Origin: Apoda limacodes
Taxonomy: Eukaryota > Arthropoda > Insecta > Lepidoptera > Limacodidae
Assembly (NCBI GenBank): GCA_946406115.1
Contig: OX291557.1
Span: 8,402,501-8,466,500, forward strand
DNA length: 64,000 bases
Direction: 5' to 3'
The position numbers and the translations under genes are program-made. The notes under the pieces were generated by a model. The model saw only the letters and a program-made list of their open reading frames with translations. It made no database searches and was not told where the DNA came from. Below, piece by piece: positions 46,800 through 58,742 of the stretch. Every line of letters begins with the position of its first letter. The stretch's first letter is position 1.

Positions 46800-48015
46800 T
46801 TAAGGGGGCGTTAATAAATTACCGGAGATTAATTTGGCAATTTTTTGACGCCCCTTCCCCTTTGGTGAGGTGGCATACCGCTCGAATTCCTCCTTCCCTA
46901 CCCTTATCTCACGTAAGATATTTTAAAATGCATAATGTAAATACGTAAATCTGTGTTCGATTGAACTTGCTATTTTGTTAATTATTATTGTGTAGGATTC
47001 GGTGATATTTAACAAAGTGTTTTTGCAAATCTACACTGTTTTTTGAGAAAAATAAAATTACTTGATATTTGGTTTACAAAAGATAACTTCTATGTTAAAT
47101 CACAATCACCCCAGTTGTTGTAATATAAAAATCATAAGAAGCTGTATCAGAGGTCGGACTTTTCATGCCATAGTAAACCATAGACTTATGCGAATATAGT
47201 TTTTTTATAATCTAACCCTTAATAAACAACAATAAGTCATAAGCAACTTACAAAAAGAAATTAAATGCCACAAAAAACATTATCATGTAAAATGTTGCCA
47301 AGACGTGGCTTGCACTGTCAAATAGTTATCAGATCTCATGTAGAGCCAAGCTTCTAACTCTACACGCCGTAACTCTACAAGCCCTTACAGTCGAAATATT
47401 TAGCTTGGCTGTTTCGCTACCGTCACATGGGCGTTAGGCGAAAAAAATATATTAATCACCTATTAAACTTAAAAGTAATAAGTGATAAAATGAAAATTTA
47501 TGATATTACCTACAAACCTTTTCTCTCTAGATAAGGTTTCTATGCTTTTTTTTAACTTGTATACCTTTATAACTCAAGAACGAGACTGAACGGATCGGTT
47601 GGAAACTTAGCTTATATTTTCCGGAATACCATAAGGTGGGTGGGATAAACTTATTTGAGGGTTGGGGTCCCCTATGCCTATGATAGGGTGGGTGTATATC
47701 ACACATCACACAGATGAAATCACGGTGAGCATCAGATAAGGAAACCGCACTCTATATAATTATTCGCCTCAGCTGTTATACGCCCTACGGCAGGGGTAAA
47801 GGTCTCTTTAAGAAGGCTTAGGCCATAGTCCACTGTGCTGGTATAGTGCGGGTTGGCGGACGTTTTCGAGCTAGTGACTATCTACTGTAATGGTTTTTAA
47901 GCCATCCGTAAGGCCTGACTTGCCTCAACGACTGCTGTTATACGACAAACAAACCGGACCGACGGATTTTAATGCGTTTCGAAATACAGAGGAGCTCTGA
48001 AAATGTGCCACTATA
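46800..48015. other. Non-coding stretch with repeat fragments
   Basis: 47270-47393 repeats part of 42437-42565. 47765-47935 has LINE-tail-like wording (CTTAGGCCATAGTCCACTGT, GGTTGGCGGACGT). Nothing else is recognised. Confidence 0.4.
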
Positions 48016-48052
48016 GGCGGTCACCCATCTAAGTAGTGACCACTACAATCGC
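48016..48052 (-). repeat. Weak 5S rRNA-derived fragment
   Basis: GGCGGTCACCCATCTAAGTA (plus strand) is the complement of the 5S box C end; the rest has decayed. A GGCACATTT motif follows on the minus strand, as in the other copies. Confidence 0.4.
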
Positions 48053-48664
48053 CATATTGAAGCGACCAAACACCCAAGGACAGAAGGTCAGAAAAGTTTG
48101 TTGCACAGTACCTACTTACTTTAAACAAAACTCCGGCTGGCAACACTTTACTAAATTACTTTGATCACATCTCCTTGCATAAAGTAGCAAGCCTTGTCGC
48201 CTGATAAAGAGTTTGGCCTCGTTTGAACTTTATCTAGTAAAATGTCTAAGTAATTGTTAATCAACACTATTAACTTAGTTGCTGGCTGTATCACTACCTA
48301 TTACAAAGTTATCTACGATCTTAATAATAATATTATTCCTTGTAAGTTTTCCATAGGGCCATAGTACACTTATAATTATAATAATTGTATATATTTTTTA
48401 ATTGCGCCTTCAACGACCTTACTTTATAAAAATTTAAACCACTGTAAATTTTTTTGTACAACATCGGAAATATATATTAAATATTTTAATGACAAATGAA
48501 TATTTTCTTTTCTACTCCTACTTTCTTAAGTACAGATTTTCTTCGCGATTTGTTGACTTCGGATCATATTCGGATGAAACCTTCAGAAATAAAAGACTCA
48601 TTCAACAATCAAACCTTGACTCACGTGGTGGAATGTCCTGGTCCTCTATGTCAAATTTCCTAAA

Positions 48665-48878
48665 ATTGCTTTAGAGCTATTTTTGCAACATCTGGTCCCA
48701 AATCTTGTAATATACTTTCTTTTTGTAAATAAATTGTAACAAAAATTTTACACGCAAGAAAACACCCACGCTCAAGACAAGCTCAAACACACATAAGTGT
48801 TCATCTTGTATGGGAATCGAACCCACGCCCCTCAATTCAGCAGGCAGTTTATTTACCACTGAACCACAGAGCCGCAAG
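48665..48878 (-). mobile_element. tRNA-derived SINE
   Basis: The minus-strand head has A box TGGTTCAGTGG (48856-48866) and B box GGTTCGATTCC (48813-48823) with tRNA-Gly-like wording (GTGGTTCAGTGGTAAAT, CTGCC). An unrelated body follows and runs to about 48665. The tRNA part lacks a closing acceptor stem, as expected of a SINE head. Confidence 0.8.
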
Positions 48879-49192
48879 TGTAGTAAAATATCGTTAACAA
48901 AAAATATCATACGAAATAAAATTGACCCAAAAATTACTATGTTTTTTTATAAAGCTGTTCTGAATGAAATAAATTATCTTTCAGCAACAGGGCGCGACTT
49001 TTGGGTCAAAGATCATCAACCTACTTTTAATCTTTCCTTTGTTTACTTTGATAATATTATTCAAAAGGTGTGTCAAAGGGTTAGAAAGGTTATTGGCACT
49101 ACCTATTACCTATGTTATAATAGTGACTCGCAAAAAACATACTGGTGTTTTACAGAAATAATAATAAATTGTACAAATCTCTTTATTTCTCG

Positions 49193-49429
49193 GTACATTA
49201 TTATATTCCTACTACATAGTAGTTTTAATATTTGACTACCAGGTCAGAAAAGTTTGTTTCACTATACATGATTATATTTCTACTAGTAATTTTGATTTTT
49301 GGCTACCAGGTCAGAACAGCTTGTTTCGCTGTACATTATTTATTATATATCTTCTAGCAGTTTTGATTTTTGAATATTAGGTCAGAATAGTTTGTTTTAC
49401 TATACATTATTATATTTCTACTAGTAGGT
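49193..49429 (+). repeat. Three-unit tandem repeat (about 70 bp)
   Basis: Units share TACATTATTATATT(C/T)CTACTA, GTTTTGATTTTTG and ACCAGGTCAGAA(A/C)AG(T/C)TTGTTT. The GGTCAGAAnAnnTTGTTnC word also appears near 37950 and 48085. Confidence 0.65.
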
Positions 49430-50080
49430 TTAAAATAAGAACTACGCGCACTGTGCTACATCCGAGCAATTACGTTTAGCGGCGGCGCTTTTTTCTCTAC
49501 TACTATTCCCGCCATCTCAATTGTGTTTTGATGAGTTTGGTTATTTATTCACCTAATTTTTTTATTTATATACTCGCAAATGAGATAAAAAAACATTGAG
49601 TGTAACACGGGCGGTTCGGAAATTACAAACTCGAGTCATTAACAGGATACACTTCGCGGAGCATGGCAGCGGGCTTCATACAAACGTATTTCTCATTTGT
49701 TTTTGACATTTACTGATCAATCACTGTGAAATTTCTTACTCATAATCCCATGCCAAATACCTAGGTCTGTGGTTTTTTCAAATTCTTGTGAAACTTTCTA
49801 TTAACTAGAAATCTTTTTTAAAACCATTTGTATGAAAAACTAGAATCCTGTATAACTTCGGCCTTTGGCCTTAGGCTTCTAAATAGTCTCTCGATAGTAA
49901 TTTTCACCTTACCACCCTTAATACACAATGTGTTATTAATAGATGTAAAATTGTAGCTTTAAATAATATTTATGGTACCCGAAGCATGCTAGAATGGCAG
50001 TCACAAAAAAGCATTACAATATAGACATACCCTATTCGACGACGCGTATTTAAAAAATCGCGGAAACGTCTGCGTGCGCG

Positions 50081-51103
50081 GTAGGGTGACCATTTGTGGC
50101 AGATTACTGCCATTTGGGCAGATATCGCTACTAAATTTCAAGTCTGGCAGAACAAGCTGACGATTTAGAAAAGTGGCAGAAATTGGCAGATTTTAAAGAA
50201 GTCCTTATTTTTTTAATACAGATAGAAAACTCATAATTTTCTTAGTCTAATTAGATGCTTTTGTTTTATAACTTATTTGGTAGAAGATTATTTTACTTAC
50301 TGAGCTGGCAACTTTTGTCTTATGCCAGACAGCACGGGGATTTCCTGTTAATTCGCGTAGGTACGCCATATGAATATGAACGGTAAACAGTGAAAAATAA
50401 GGTTTATTTTTTTATAACATAATTGATCGAATTTCCAATATTTTTTTGTTGTCTTTTCACGTTATTCTCTGTATGCAGTTTAAGAGGGCAGTCCGGGTAC
50501 GAAAAACCACGACCATAATTAACCACTGATGACTTTAATCTAAAATAATCCAACTTAAACCAATTCTAGACCCGGTGAATTAATATAACTTTTAACTTTA
50601 TAATTTAATACGTTGTATTTTGTAGTAAACCTCGAGGACGGCACCCTAAATGTATCCTACATTTAGTTGTGTTTGTGTCTATGGTGAACCGTACATGATG
50701 AAAAGAAAATACGAGCCTTCGTTCCTTCCTTGGATTTCCAGGGCTAAGGAGGATCCCAATGTTACATTTTGCAAATCTTGCAATTGTAATTTCGTTACAA
50801 GATTGTCTGCATTAAAGAAACATGTGTCATCTCAAAAACATAAGAAGCAAATGATTGGTTATAGCAATCATCAGTAAGTACTTTACAAAGTGTAAAATAG
50901 TTTTTAACCGACTTTAAAAAAAAAGGCTATCAATTTGAACCGTATGGTTGTAATACTGTCAGAAGTGCGTATTTTATTTATACATTCCCGTCTTTATGGT
51001 GACAGTAATATGATGGCAGATTATTTGCATTTTCTGGAGTCGAGTTTGGCAGATATTTTGCCAGTGTCGGGCAGATTAGCTATTTTTGAGATGGTCACAC
51101 TGC
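50081..51103 (+). mobile_element. hAT-like internally reduced DNA transposon
   Basis: Outer inverted ends: left GTAGGGTGACCAT (50081-50093), right ATGGTCACAC (51091-51100), complementary over GTGACCAT. Flanks GTGCGCGG and CTGCGCGG resemble an 8-bp target duplication. GGCAGATTA-type words repeat near both ends. The interior keeps a zinc-finger exon (next entry) but no catalytic or dimerisation domain. Confidence 0.6.
50695..50873 (+). pseudogene. BED/TTF-like zinc-finger exon of a hAT-type transposase
   Basis: From ATG 50695 the frame reads MMKRKYEPSFLPWISRAKED then TFCKSCNCNF and LKKHVSSQKHKKQ: a C-x2-C ... H-x5-H finger preceded by a conserved aromatic PW segment. This layout is common at the N-terminus of insect hAT-derived proteins. 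A strong donor (CA|GTAAGT) follows at 50874, so it looks like a first coding exon whose partner exons are missing from this short element. Confidence 0.6.
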
Positions 51104-51529
51104 GCGGTTGCAGTTTTTCAATACTGTAACTAATCTAACTCGACCTGATGCCCGCGCGATGGTCAGTAGTGCTTTAGGTGTAGGGGGCCCGTGAATACCA
51201 TTTCATCAACTATTGCTCGTTGCCTCGACGAAGGTTAGTAATAACGTGATATTTTGTACTATTTCATTTTTGTAATTTTGCGTCCTTTTTTTATAATGTA
51301 GATTTACTTTATTTATATTCTTTGCCACTTATTTCTACTACTATCACTAGAAGGCAAAAACGATGACAAAAATGTATTAGGGAGTGAGAGAGAAGATCAC
51401 GTTGAGGTTGATCCAGCTTATGAAACCGATAGTGATGGTTAAAAGTTTCTTCAGATGCAAAAGCAATTTCCAGGTCAAAATGATTACGCAAGTAGCCATA
51501 CATCTCCCTGCAATCTTTTTTTTTTTTTC

Positions 51530-53940
51530 TCAGCTCATTCCACAACTTAAGCGTTCGCGGGAGGAAGTTTTTCTGAAACCGCACTGTACGCGACCATTAA
51601 GGTTCTAAAGTGTGAGAATGAATTCCCTGCCGATGGCGAGCGGTGCGATGGTAGAAAGTAGCCGTGGGCATCATTTCGAACAATTCCTCAGAACACAACC
51701 CATTGTACAAGCGGTAGAACACACACAGTGAGGCAAAGTCTCTTCTCAGACTTAAGGGCTCGATACCGCAAGTGAGTGTGGAATCGTCGACAATTCTCAC
51801 AGCCTGTCGTTGATCCGAGTCAAAAGGGCCAAGGTGGTATCCGGGTGCACCTGCCCAGAGATGGCAGCACTACTCCATATGGGGCCGAACTTGCGACTTG
51901 TAAAGTAACAACCTTTGCCCCGACGTGAAGTACTGCTTCGCTCTGTTGAGTACACCAAGTTTTTTGGACGCCAGCTTAACCTTATCTTGTAAATGATCTC
52001 GGAACTGAACATCGCTGGAGATGTCGACACCAAGGATCCCAATGCTCTTGGAGATGGAGAGGGGAGTGTTCTGGAATTGTGGGACTACAGTGAATGGAGC
52101 TTTCTTAGCGGTGAACGCGCACACTTGTGTCTTTGTAGGGTTGAATCGGACCAAGTTTACCCAACCCCAGTCAGAGACCTGGGACAGTGTGGTCTCGATT
52201 TGAGACACAAGTTCTCCGCGGTTTTCCTTCACAGCGAAACGAGGGATGTTTGCACGACCCGTGTAAAAAGCGTCTCCAGTACTGTCATCTGCATAGCAAT
52301 GTATGTTGTTGATGTCCAACATGTCATTGATATGCAGTAGAAACAGCGTAGGAGACAGCAGAGAGCCTTGCGGGACACCAGCATTAATGTCCATGCTATC
52401 AGAGCAACTACCGTCAACTACGGTTCGTATGCGTCTGCCGGACAAAAAGCTAGCCACCCATTTGTACAAACCCTCGGGCACTCCGTAAGATGGCAACTTG
52501 GATAGAAGACCCCGGTGCCAGACCCGATCGAACGCCTTCGGTATGTCCAAGCTACATGCCAATGCCTTCCCCTGACTCTCAATGGCTAGTGCCCATCGGA
52601 GTGTGAGATACACTAGAAGGTCACCAGTCGAGCGACCGTGGGGAAAGCCATATTGACGGTCACTGACCAGATCGTGTAATTCTAGGTATCTTAGAAGCTG
52701 TGTGTTGATCACACGCTCCATCACCTTAGAGAGGAGAGAGGTTATAGCGATAGGCCTGTTATTCAATGGATCTGATCTATCGCCCTTTTTGGGCACCGGG
52801 TGTACATTCGCAGTCTTCCATGAAGACGGAAATTGCCTAGTGTGGTAGGAAAGCGCGAAGAGGCGCGTGAGTACAGGACGTAACTCAGGAGCACACTGCT
52901 TAAGCACCACTGCTGGTATACCGTCTGGCCCACTAGACTTATGAACGTCTAGAGATGCGTTATGGAGATTTCCGGCATGGTCTTACCGCACCACGGTATA
53001 GTAGGTGGTACAGCGGCTTCATCGTTCATGTTCGAGTTCGAGGCAAAGAGATTGCCCAGTAGATCGGCTTTCTCTTTAGCACTATGGGCCAAGTCACCAT
53101 CGGTCTTTCGCAGTGGAGGTAACGACGACTGGCAAAAGTTCCCTTCGGCAGCTTTGGCAAGCGACCAGAAAGCACGACTCCCAGAAGGATAGCTCGCAAG
53201 TCGCTCACCTATTTTGCCCATGAATTGGAATTTTGCTCTGGCAGTTGCTTTCTTACTGAACCTCGAGGTAGCATTTAATTTGCGTTTTAACTCAGAAATA
53301 TTCGGATCCTTATTAGTACAAGCCGTGGTCCAAGCCTCATATGCATTTTGCTTTAGAATTTTAGCTTTTCTGCAAGACCTATTAAACCACGGTCGTTTTT
53401 TGACGCCGGCAGCTACTCGCGGGTTAGGAATATAGCATTCCATACCAGCAAGGATTGTCTCAGTGACTGCGGCTACGCAGAAGTCAGGATCTTCTGAGTT
53501 AAAGCAGATCTGCCTCCACGGGTACGATGCGTAAAATTCTCGCAATCCATCCCGGTCTGCCGACTTATAGTGCCACACACGACGCCAATTAGTTGGCCCA
53601 GAAGGATTGGGTTGTGTGCATGCCACTTCAGTCCGAACGAGACAGTGGTCCGAGGAGCCAAGAGGCGCATCCACTGAGACGGAGTATCCGTCCGGACGAG
53701 TAGTCAGAAGAAGGTCCAGTAAGGAGCTCGTATGTTCCTCTATATCTGGTATTCTCGTTGGAGAAAGTACCAGCTGAGAGAATCCATAGGTCAGAGCAAA
53801 TTCATGAGCAGATATCCCAGCATAGTTACTGAGCCACTCGTGATGGTGGGCGTTAAAGTCTCCCAAAATAACTAGTTCTGCTGTGGGATATTGCTCTAGA
53901 ACTTTGTCAGTCGTCAAACTCAGGTGCGTGAAGAGTCGAG
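51530..53940 (-). mobile_element. CR1/Rex1-like LINE, nearly full ORF2, inverted segment
   Basis: Right to left: endonuclease with ELVILGDFNAHHHEWLS, LSPTRIPDIEE and GSSDHCLVRTEV (52949-53917); frame shift near 52965; RT with VHPVPKKGDRSDPLNNRPIA, RQYGFPHGRSTGDLL, SLDIPKAFDRVWHRG, GVPQGSLLSPTLFLLHINDM and CYADDST (51870-52910); then the C-terminus EPLSLRRDFASLCVFYRL and RHRQGIHSHTLEP (51597-51800). The endonuclease N-terminus is missing at 53940. The left boundary adjoins a T-run at about 51518-51530. Clade naming is tentative; LINE identity is certain. Confidence 0.92.
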
Positions 53941-53944
53941 TTAC

Positions 53945-54072
53945 GTCCGTTTTGAAAGGTCGGCAACGCGCGAGTCATGCCCCTGGTGTTACAAGCATCC
54001 ATAGGCTATAGTGACCACCATCAGGCAGACTGTAAGCTTGTTTGCCACCTTAAATAAAACCATAAAAAAAGA
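53945..54072 (+). mobile_element. 3' end of the same LINE family, opposite orientation
   Basis: AAAGGTCGGCAACGCGCGAG, CCTGGTGTTACAAGCATCC, CCATCAGGCAGACTGTAAGC and TTGTTTGCCACCTTA followed by an A-rich tail. It abuts the 5' side of the minus-strand segment. Confidence 0.85.
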
Positions 54073-54299
54073 ACATTCCAGCGATTTGACGATACACCAT
54101 CGCGTAACATTCTTCATGGAAAAGACAAACACAAGTGGTCATATCACCATATAACTAAGGTCACAAAGCAGAACAGCTTCAAAGAATACAGTTCATGTTA
54201 GACCTGATCCTGCACACCTGCACACAGGGATTGTTAAAGAGATAGACTTTTATCCCGGAAAGTTCAAAACTTCCCGCAGGAACAATTATTATTCTAACT

Positions 54300-54387
54300 A
54301 ATCTAACTAATCACACGTTGTTCCACGAAGTTGCCGTAAAGATCGCACGCCGATACCCGAATTTAGCGGCGGTCAAAAGCTAGAATC

Positions 54388-54426
<39 letters not shown>
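54300..54426 (+). repeat. Helitron-like 3' fragment and (TA)n microsatellite
   Basis: GATACCCGAATTTAGCGGCG and GTCAAAAGCTAG match the 3' end of Lep1-type copies. A TA-repeat runs from about 54389 to 54426. Confidence 0.6.
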
Positions 54427-54427
<1 letters not shown>

Positions 54428-54673
54428 TCGGTAGAAATCAATAGTATCGTGTGAACCGGCTTTTAAAAAAAATAGTATTTCATAACTTTGACGATTTATA
54501 AGTGTTTGTTAAAATCTCATTTGAATAAAAAAAATTGACTATGACTTTGAGGTTAATCCTTTGACTAAATCTGCTATGAAATAGTTTAAGGAAAGTTTAA
54601 GTTTACGAAGAAATATTATTCCCAAATTAAATTCCCAAACTAGGTATTTATTATATAAGTATGAACAAGAATT

Positions 54674-54985
54674 ACTCGTTCAAATATATTAGATTTCTTA
54701 ACTCTATGAAGATTTGTGTATTTTGTAGTTTATAACTCACTAGGAGTTATTTTTAGGTAATATGTATTCTTGACCGCTAGGTCTGGTGCAGTCGCCCGAA
54801 TATGGTGGAACTAGCTTTTTCCAGCGGCTCCGCCCGCCCTAAATCTGGATGCGTACGGCAACTCTGTCAAAGAAGTTTGCTATAGCAAGCTGTAGCTGCA
54901 GCTGTGGTTCGTTCGTGGATTTCGGTTATAGTTACTCCTGTGGGAACTTTGAAATTTTCTGGAAAAAAAAAAATAGGGTTTGTCC
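54674..54985 (-). repeat. Left arm of a large inverted repeat (partner 57290-57600), including Helitron-like sequence
   Basis: TTACTCGTTCAAATATATTA, ATGAAGATTTGTGTATTTTG and GTCTGGTGCAG are found reverse-complemented at 57470-57600. The inner part (CCAGCGGCTCCGCCCGCCCT onwards) is a minus-strand Lep1-type element, mirrored at 57290-57469. Confidence 0.7.
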
Positions 54986-55570
54986 TTCTCCATTTCTTCA
55001 ACTACTGTGCAAATTCAACTCATCAAAGTTGCACTTTAATCCCTAGGGACGCAAAGTGATTTCAATTTGTAACGTGGATTACATAGCATATACTCTGATA
55101 GAGTTACGACGTCTGCAGGCACAACGACGGTGTCAACTATCCAAAATCCTATTTAAATAGCTATCAAATTGTACAAAAATAACTGAGAATTAACCTGGAA
55201 TGGCTCAGGAAATCTTAACGGACTGGAATGAAAAGAACAAATAAATGTAAAGTAAAAACAAATTTTAACATTTGGGAACATTGCTTTATCAATACATTTG
55301 GGAATAAATGACGAATAGAGATGAAAGTCGTCGGTGTATGGAGGAAATGGAGTGAAGTTGATTTATTATATTTTATTTCCGGTTCACTCAGTAGATATAA
55401 GTATAAGTCATATTGATTTTGTTATGCTTACAACTTTTGCTTAATTATAATATAGCATGGGCCATGGGCGCAACCAGCTTTTGGATTTTGGGCAGACCTG
55501 ATAGAGAATATCATTTTAATATAGTAAACATGTTCATTTTGAGCCAATTCCTTTAGGTAATGGGCACCTA

Positions 55571-55601
55571 GGGGGGGGGGCGGCCGCCCCCCCCCCCCCC
55601 C
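55571..55601. repeat. G10-CGGCCG-C15 homopolymer foldback
   Basis: Ten G, then CGGCCG, then fifteen C in a row. The sequence can form a self-complementary hairpin or G-quadruplex/i-motif. It sits in a repeat-like context (GGGCACCTA before, CTGTACCTCGCTACGCCGGC after). Confidence 0.8.
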
Positions 55602-55789
55602 TGCCTGTACCTCGCTACGCCGGCATGGGCCTTTTTATACGAACAAGATGGCAAACAAATTCATGGCCTGCCTGATGTTCAGTTGTCACTGTAACTTAAA
55701 GTTAAATAAATTGAATTTGTAAGCCCAAACAGCAAAAAGGGAGAAAAATCAATTTAAGCTGACAGCGCAAGTGTTACACATGTCTAATA

Positions 55790-57469
55790 AATATAAATAT
55801 TATAAATGCGGAAGTTAGTTTGTCTGTCTGTATGTTTGTTACTTAATAACTCACTCATGCTAATATTAATTAGTATAATTAAATATTTGACTGGTAACCA
55901 AATTTAGGGCGGATAGAGCCGCTGCTGGCAAATTAATTACTTACCAGCTATTCCATTAATATTATTAATGCGAAAGTTTGGTTGTTTGGTTGATTGTAAC
56001 TCAATCACGCTTCAACGACTGGATAGATCGGGATGAAACTTAGCACACAGATATGTTAGGTCTCGGAGAAATACGTAAGATAGTTTTTATCCCGTAAAAT
56101 AACCGAGCTGAAACGAATTATAGCTTGCTATACCAAACTTCATTAGTATAATTAAGGAGTTGGCTGATAACTAAACTACGGGCGTGTGTGCCAGCTAACT
56201 ACCATAGTAGATTGTATCATAAGGTATCAAAATATTATTTATACGGCAAAGGCGCTATTTTGAATCCAGAGCGGAGCGAAGGATTCTTGGGTAGAATCTT
56301 GAACACAGCGAGGGATTCTAAGGTAGCATCCGGAATGCAGCGAGAGATTCAAAGGACGGCGTACGAGGTAAAATAATTTTGCGGCCGAGTGATACACTAA
56401 CGTAAGTGGTAAGTGTAACTAATTAATAAGAATAGTACATTTATTCATTTCATTATCGCTACTTCAGGAATACGTACTTTTTTTTCAATAAAAGTATCAT
56501 CATTAATACGATTTTGAGTAAACAGTTACAAAGGCGAAATACATTTCACGTGGTTTCCGCGCGTGGCCCGCCTGTTTTATTACACAGCTAGTTAGATACT
56601 TGGTCATATAATGTTCTTGATCGATCTCTTTGGTGATTGGAACATTTACTAACAATATCCTGCAGTAATTAATCGCGATGTGGCGATAAGCCATGGAGAG
56701 ATAATGAATTATCTATCGCTATGTTACAATCCACATTCCGAATTGAAATCACTTGGCGTCCCTAGGAATTAAAAATAAAAAACTTTATCGCTGTTTACGA
56801 GGAACCAACTAGCTGTTTTTGAATAGATGTGATGTAAAAATCATTAATTACGAGCTATCCCATTAATATTATAAATGCGTTAAGTTTGGATGTTTGATTG
56901 TTTATTACACAATCACGCTTCAACCACTGGATGGATCGGGATAAAACTTGGCACACATATAGGTTAGGTCCTGGAATACCAGGACATAGGCTACTTTTTA
57001 TCCCGGAAAATTCAAAAGTTCCGGTGGGATAACTATAACTAAGCTTAAACAAACTATAGCTACAGCTAACTTCATTAGTATAATTAGGGAGTTAATCTTT
57101 GATTATTAATAATCAAAGGAGTTAATAATTAAGGAGTTCCGCGCCGATAACCGAATTTATGGCGGGCAGGGCCACTGGCAAAATTTAACTTAGATAATAT
57201 CTACATTTGTTACTCAATCCTGCTGCAACGGAGCATCTAATTGAGCTGCACAGAGATAGTTGAAGATACGAAGAAGGACAAAGCCTACTTTTTATCCCGG
57301 AAAATTTAAAAATTCCCACAGGAGTAACTATAACCGAATTCCACGAACGAACCATAACTGCCGCTATAGCTTGCTATAGCAAACTTCTTTAGTATAATCA
57401 AGGAGTTTCCGTTAGAATCCCAGACGGATAACCAAATTTAGGGCGGGCGGAGCCGCTGGTAAAAGCTGG
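55790..57469 (+). mobile_element. Cluster of Helitron-like (Lep1-type) copies
   Basis: At least four plus-strand copies in a row: about 55790-55940, 55950-56200 (start TTCCATTAATATTATTAATG), 56858-57187 (A|TCCCATTAATATTATAAATG) and 57190-57469 (5'-truncated; ends AAAAGCTGG|T, a CTRR end). All share CAATCACGCTTCAAC(G/C)ACTGG, AAACTTGGCACAC-type wording, and GGGCGG(G)CGGAGCCGCTGG near the 3' end. 56200-56855 between copies has no recognisable gene. Confidence 0.75.
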
Positions 57470-57600
57470 TTCTGCACCAGACCAAGTGTTCAAGAATACA
57501 TATAACCCAAAAATAAATCCTAATGAGTTATAAACTACAAAATACACAAATCTTCATAGAGTTCAGAAATCTAATATATTTAAACGAGTAATTGTATTTT
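57290..57600 (+). repeat. Right arm of the large inverted repeat (partner 54674-54985)
   Basis: CTGCACCAGACCAAGTGTTC, AAAATACACAAATCTTCATA and AATATATTTAAACGAGTAAT are the reverse complement of the left arm with a few percent to moderate divergence. Confidence 0.7.
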
Positions 57601-57609
57601 TTGTGACAA

Positions 57610-58420
57610 TTGTAACAATCGTGTGTTTGTCTGTCCATGTGTCAGGGCTTATTATTAGGGTCTCATTTTTTAAATTAAATATCAATAGTCTTAAAGTTAT
57701 TTAAATTCGAGGAAACAATTATCTTTACTTTACTCCTGTACCTAAAATTACAAAAAATACAGAACATGCTTATTCAGTTATAGATTAGGTACAGGAAAAC
57801 CTATAGAAGTCTTCTCTCTTAAAATAATATAGTAAAATTGTATCGATTTTGTCCGATTAGATTTATTAGTGTATGGTAGTATGGATTTTGTACTACGGAA
57901 CCATTAGTTTGTGAGTATGACTCGCACTTGGCCGGTTTTTTAAGCCCTCATAAACTCTCCGTTAGTGTGCGACATCATGATACTTAGTATGGTATTACTA
58001 TCATATATGATCATATACTATAATAAACAATTTTTACCTAGTGAAGGACATTATTTTCCCCAAGAACTCCCTTAAATAATAAGACCTTTATGATGCAATA
58101 AGCCAAGTAATGGGCAGTGATGATAACCTTTACGAAATAAATTGATCGTTTACCGTATTTATTATAAAAGAAACGGCTTAGCATTAAACTATTTATTATT
58201 TTAGGGGATGAAATCAACAGGTCATATTATTATATAGTACACAGTGGAATTTCAAATTAAGGTTGATGTTGGAAAAACCATGCAGATTAATTAACAATCT
58301 ATTATAATTAGCAGACACACATAAACAATTAAACCTTTAATTAAAGTTACTTGTTAAAATATGTTTTTTTAATTTTTGTCCAGAGGAAAAATTTAGCTTT
58401 CAGCCTTTAAGAGGGTTTCT
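57610..58420. other. Non-coding stretch
   Basis: Contains one minus-oriented head of the 22298-type repeat (about 57893-57940: GACTCGCACTTGGCCGGTTT). No gene seen. Confidence 0.4.
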
Positions 58421-58427
58421 GACGTCC

Positions 58428-58742
58428 ACTAGCGCCGCCAATTATTATATTTATTTTCCTCTCTGTGCAAAGCGAATTTCAAGAATTTCTAGCAAAATAT
58501 GTAACCAGTTACAAGCTATTTTATGAACGTTTCGTATTGTTTCTAGAATAAAACTATGAGTTGTAGATAGCACTTCTGCTAAAAGTGGCCAATTTTTACT
58601 GTTGCTATCTACAACTCGCAGTTTTATCCTAGAAACATAAAGATACATTCTAAAAATAGCTTATAACATTTCTGTAGACGCATATTTTTGAGATTTGCTT
58701 TACACACAGAGGAAAATAAAAATATCAATTGGCGGCGCTAGT
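58428..58742. mobile_element. Foldback MITE, 315 bp
   Basis: Ends ACTAGCGCCGCCA and TGGCGGCGCTAGT are exact inverted repeats. Complementarity continues inwards (TATTTTCCTCTCTGTG / CACACAGAGGAAAATA) and again at the centre (GAGTTGTAGATAGCA / TGCTATCTACAACTC), so most of the element can fold on itself. Confidence 0.8.

Noticed and set aside
48810..48878. Functional tRNA-Gly gene
   Set aside because: A and B boxes are good but there is no closing acceptor stem or anticodon arm; the sequence continues into a SINE body.
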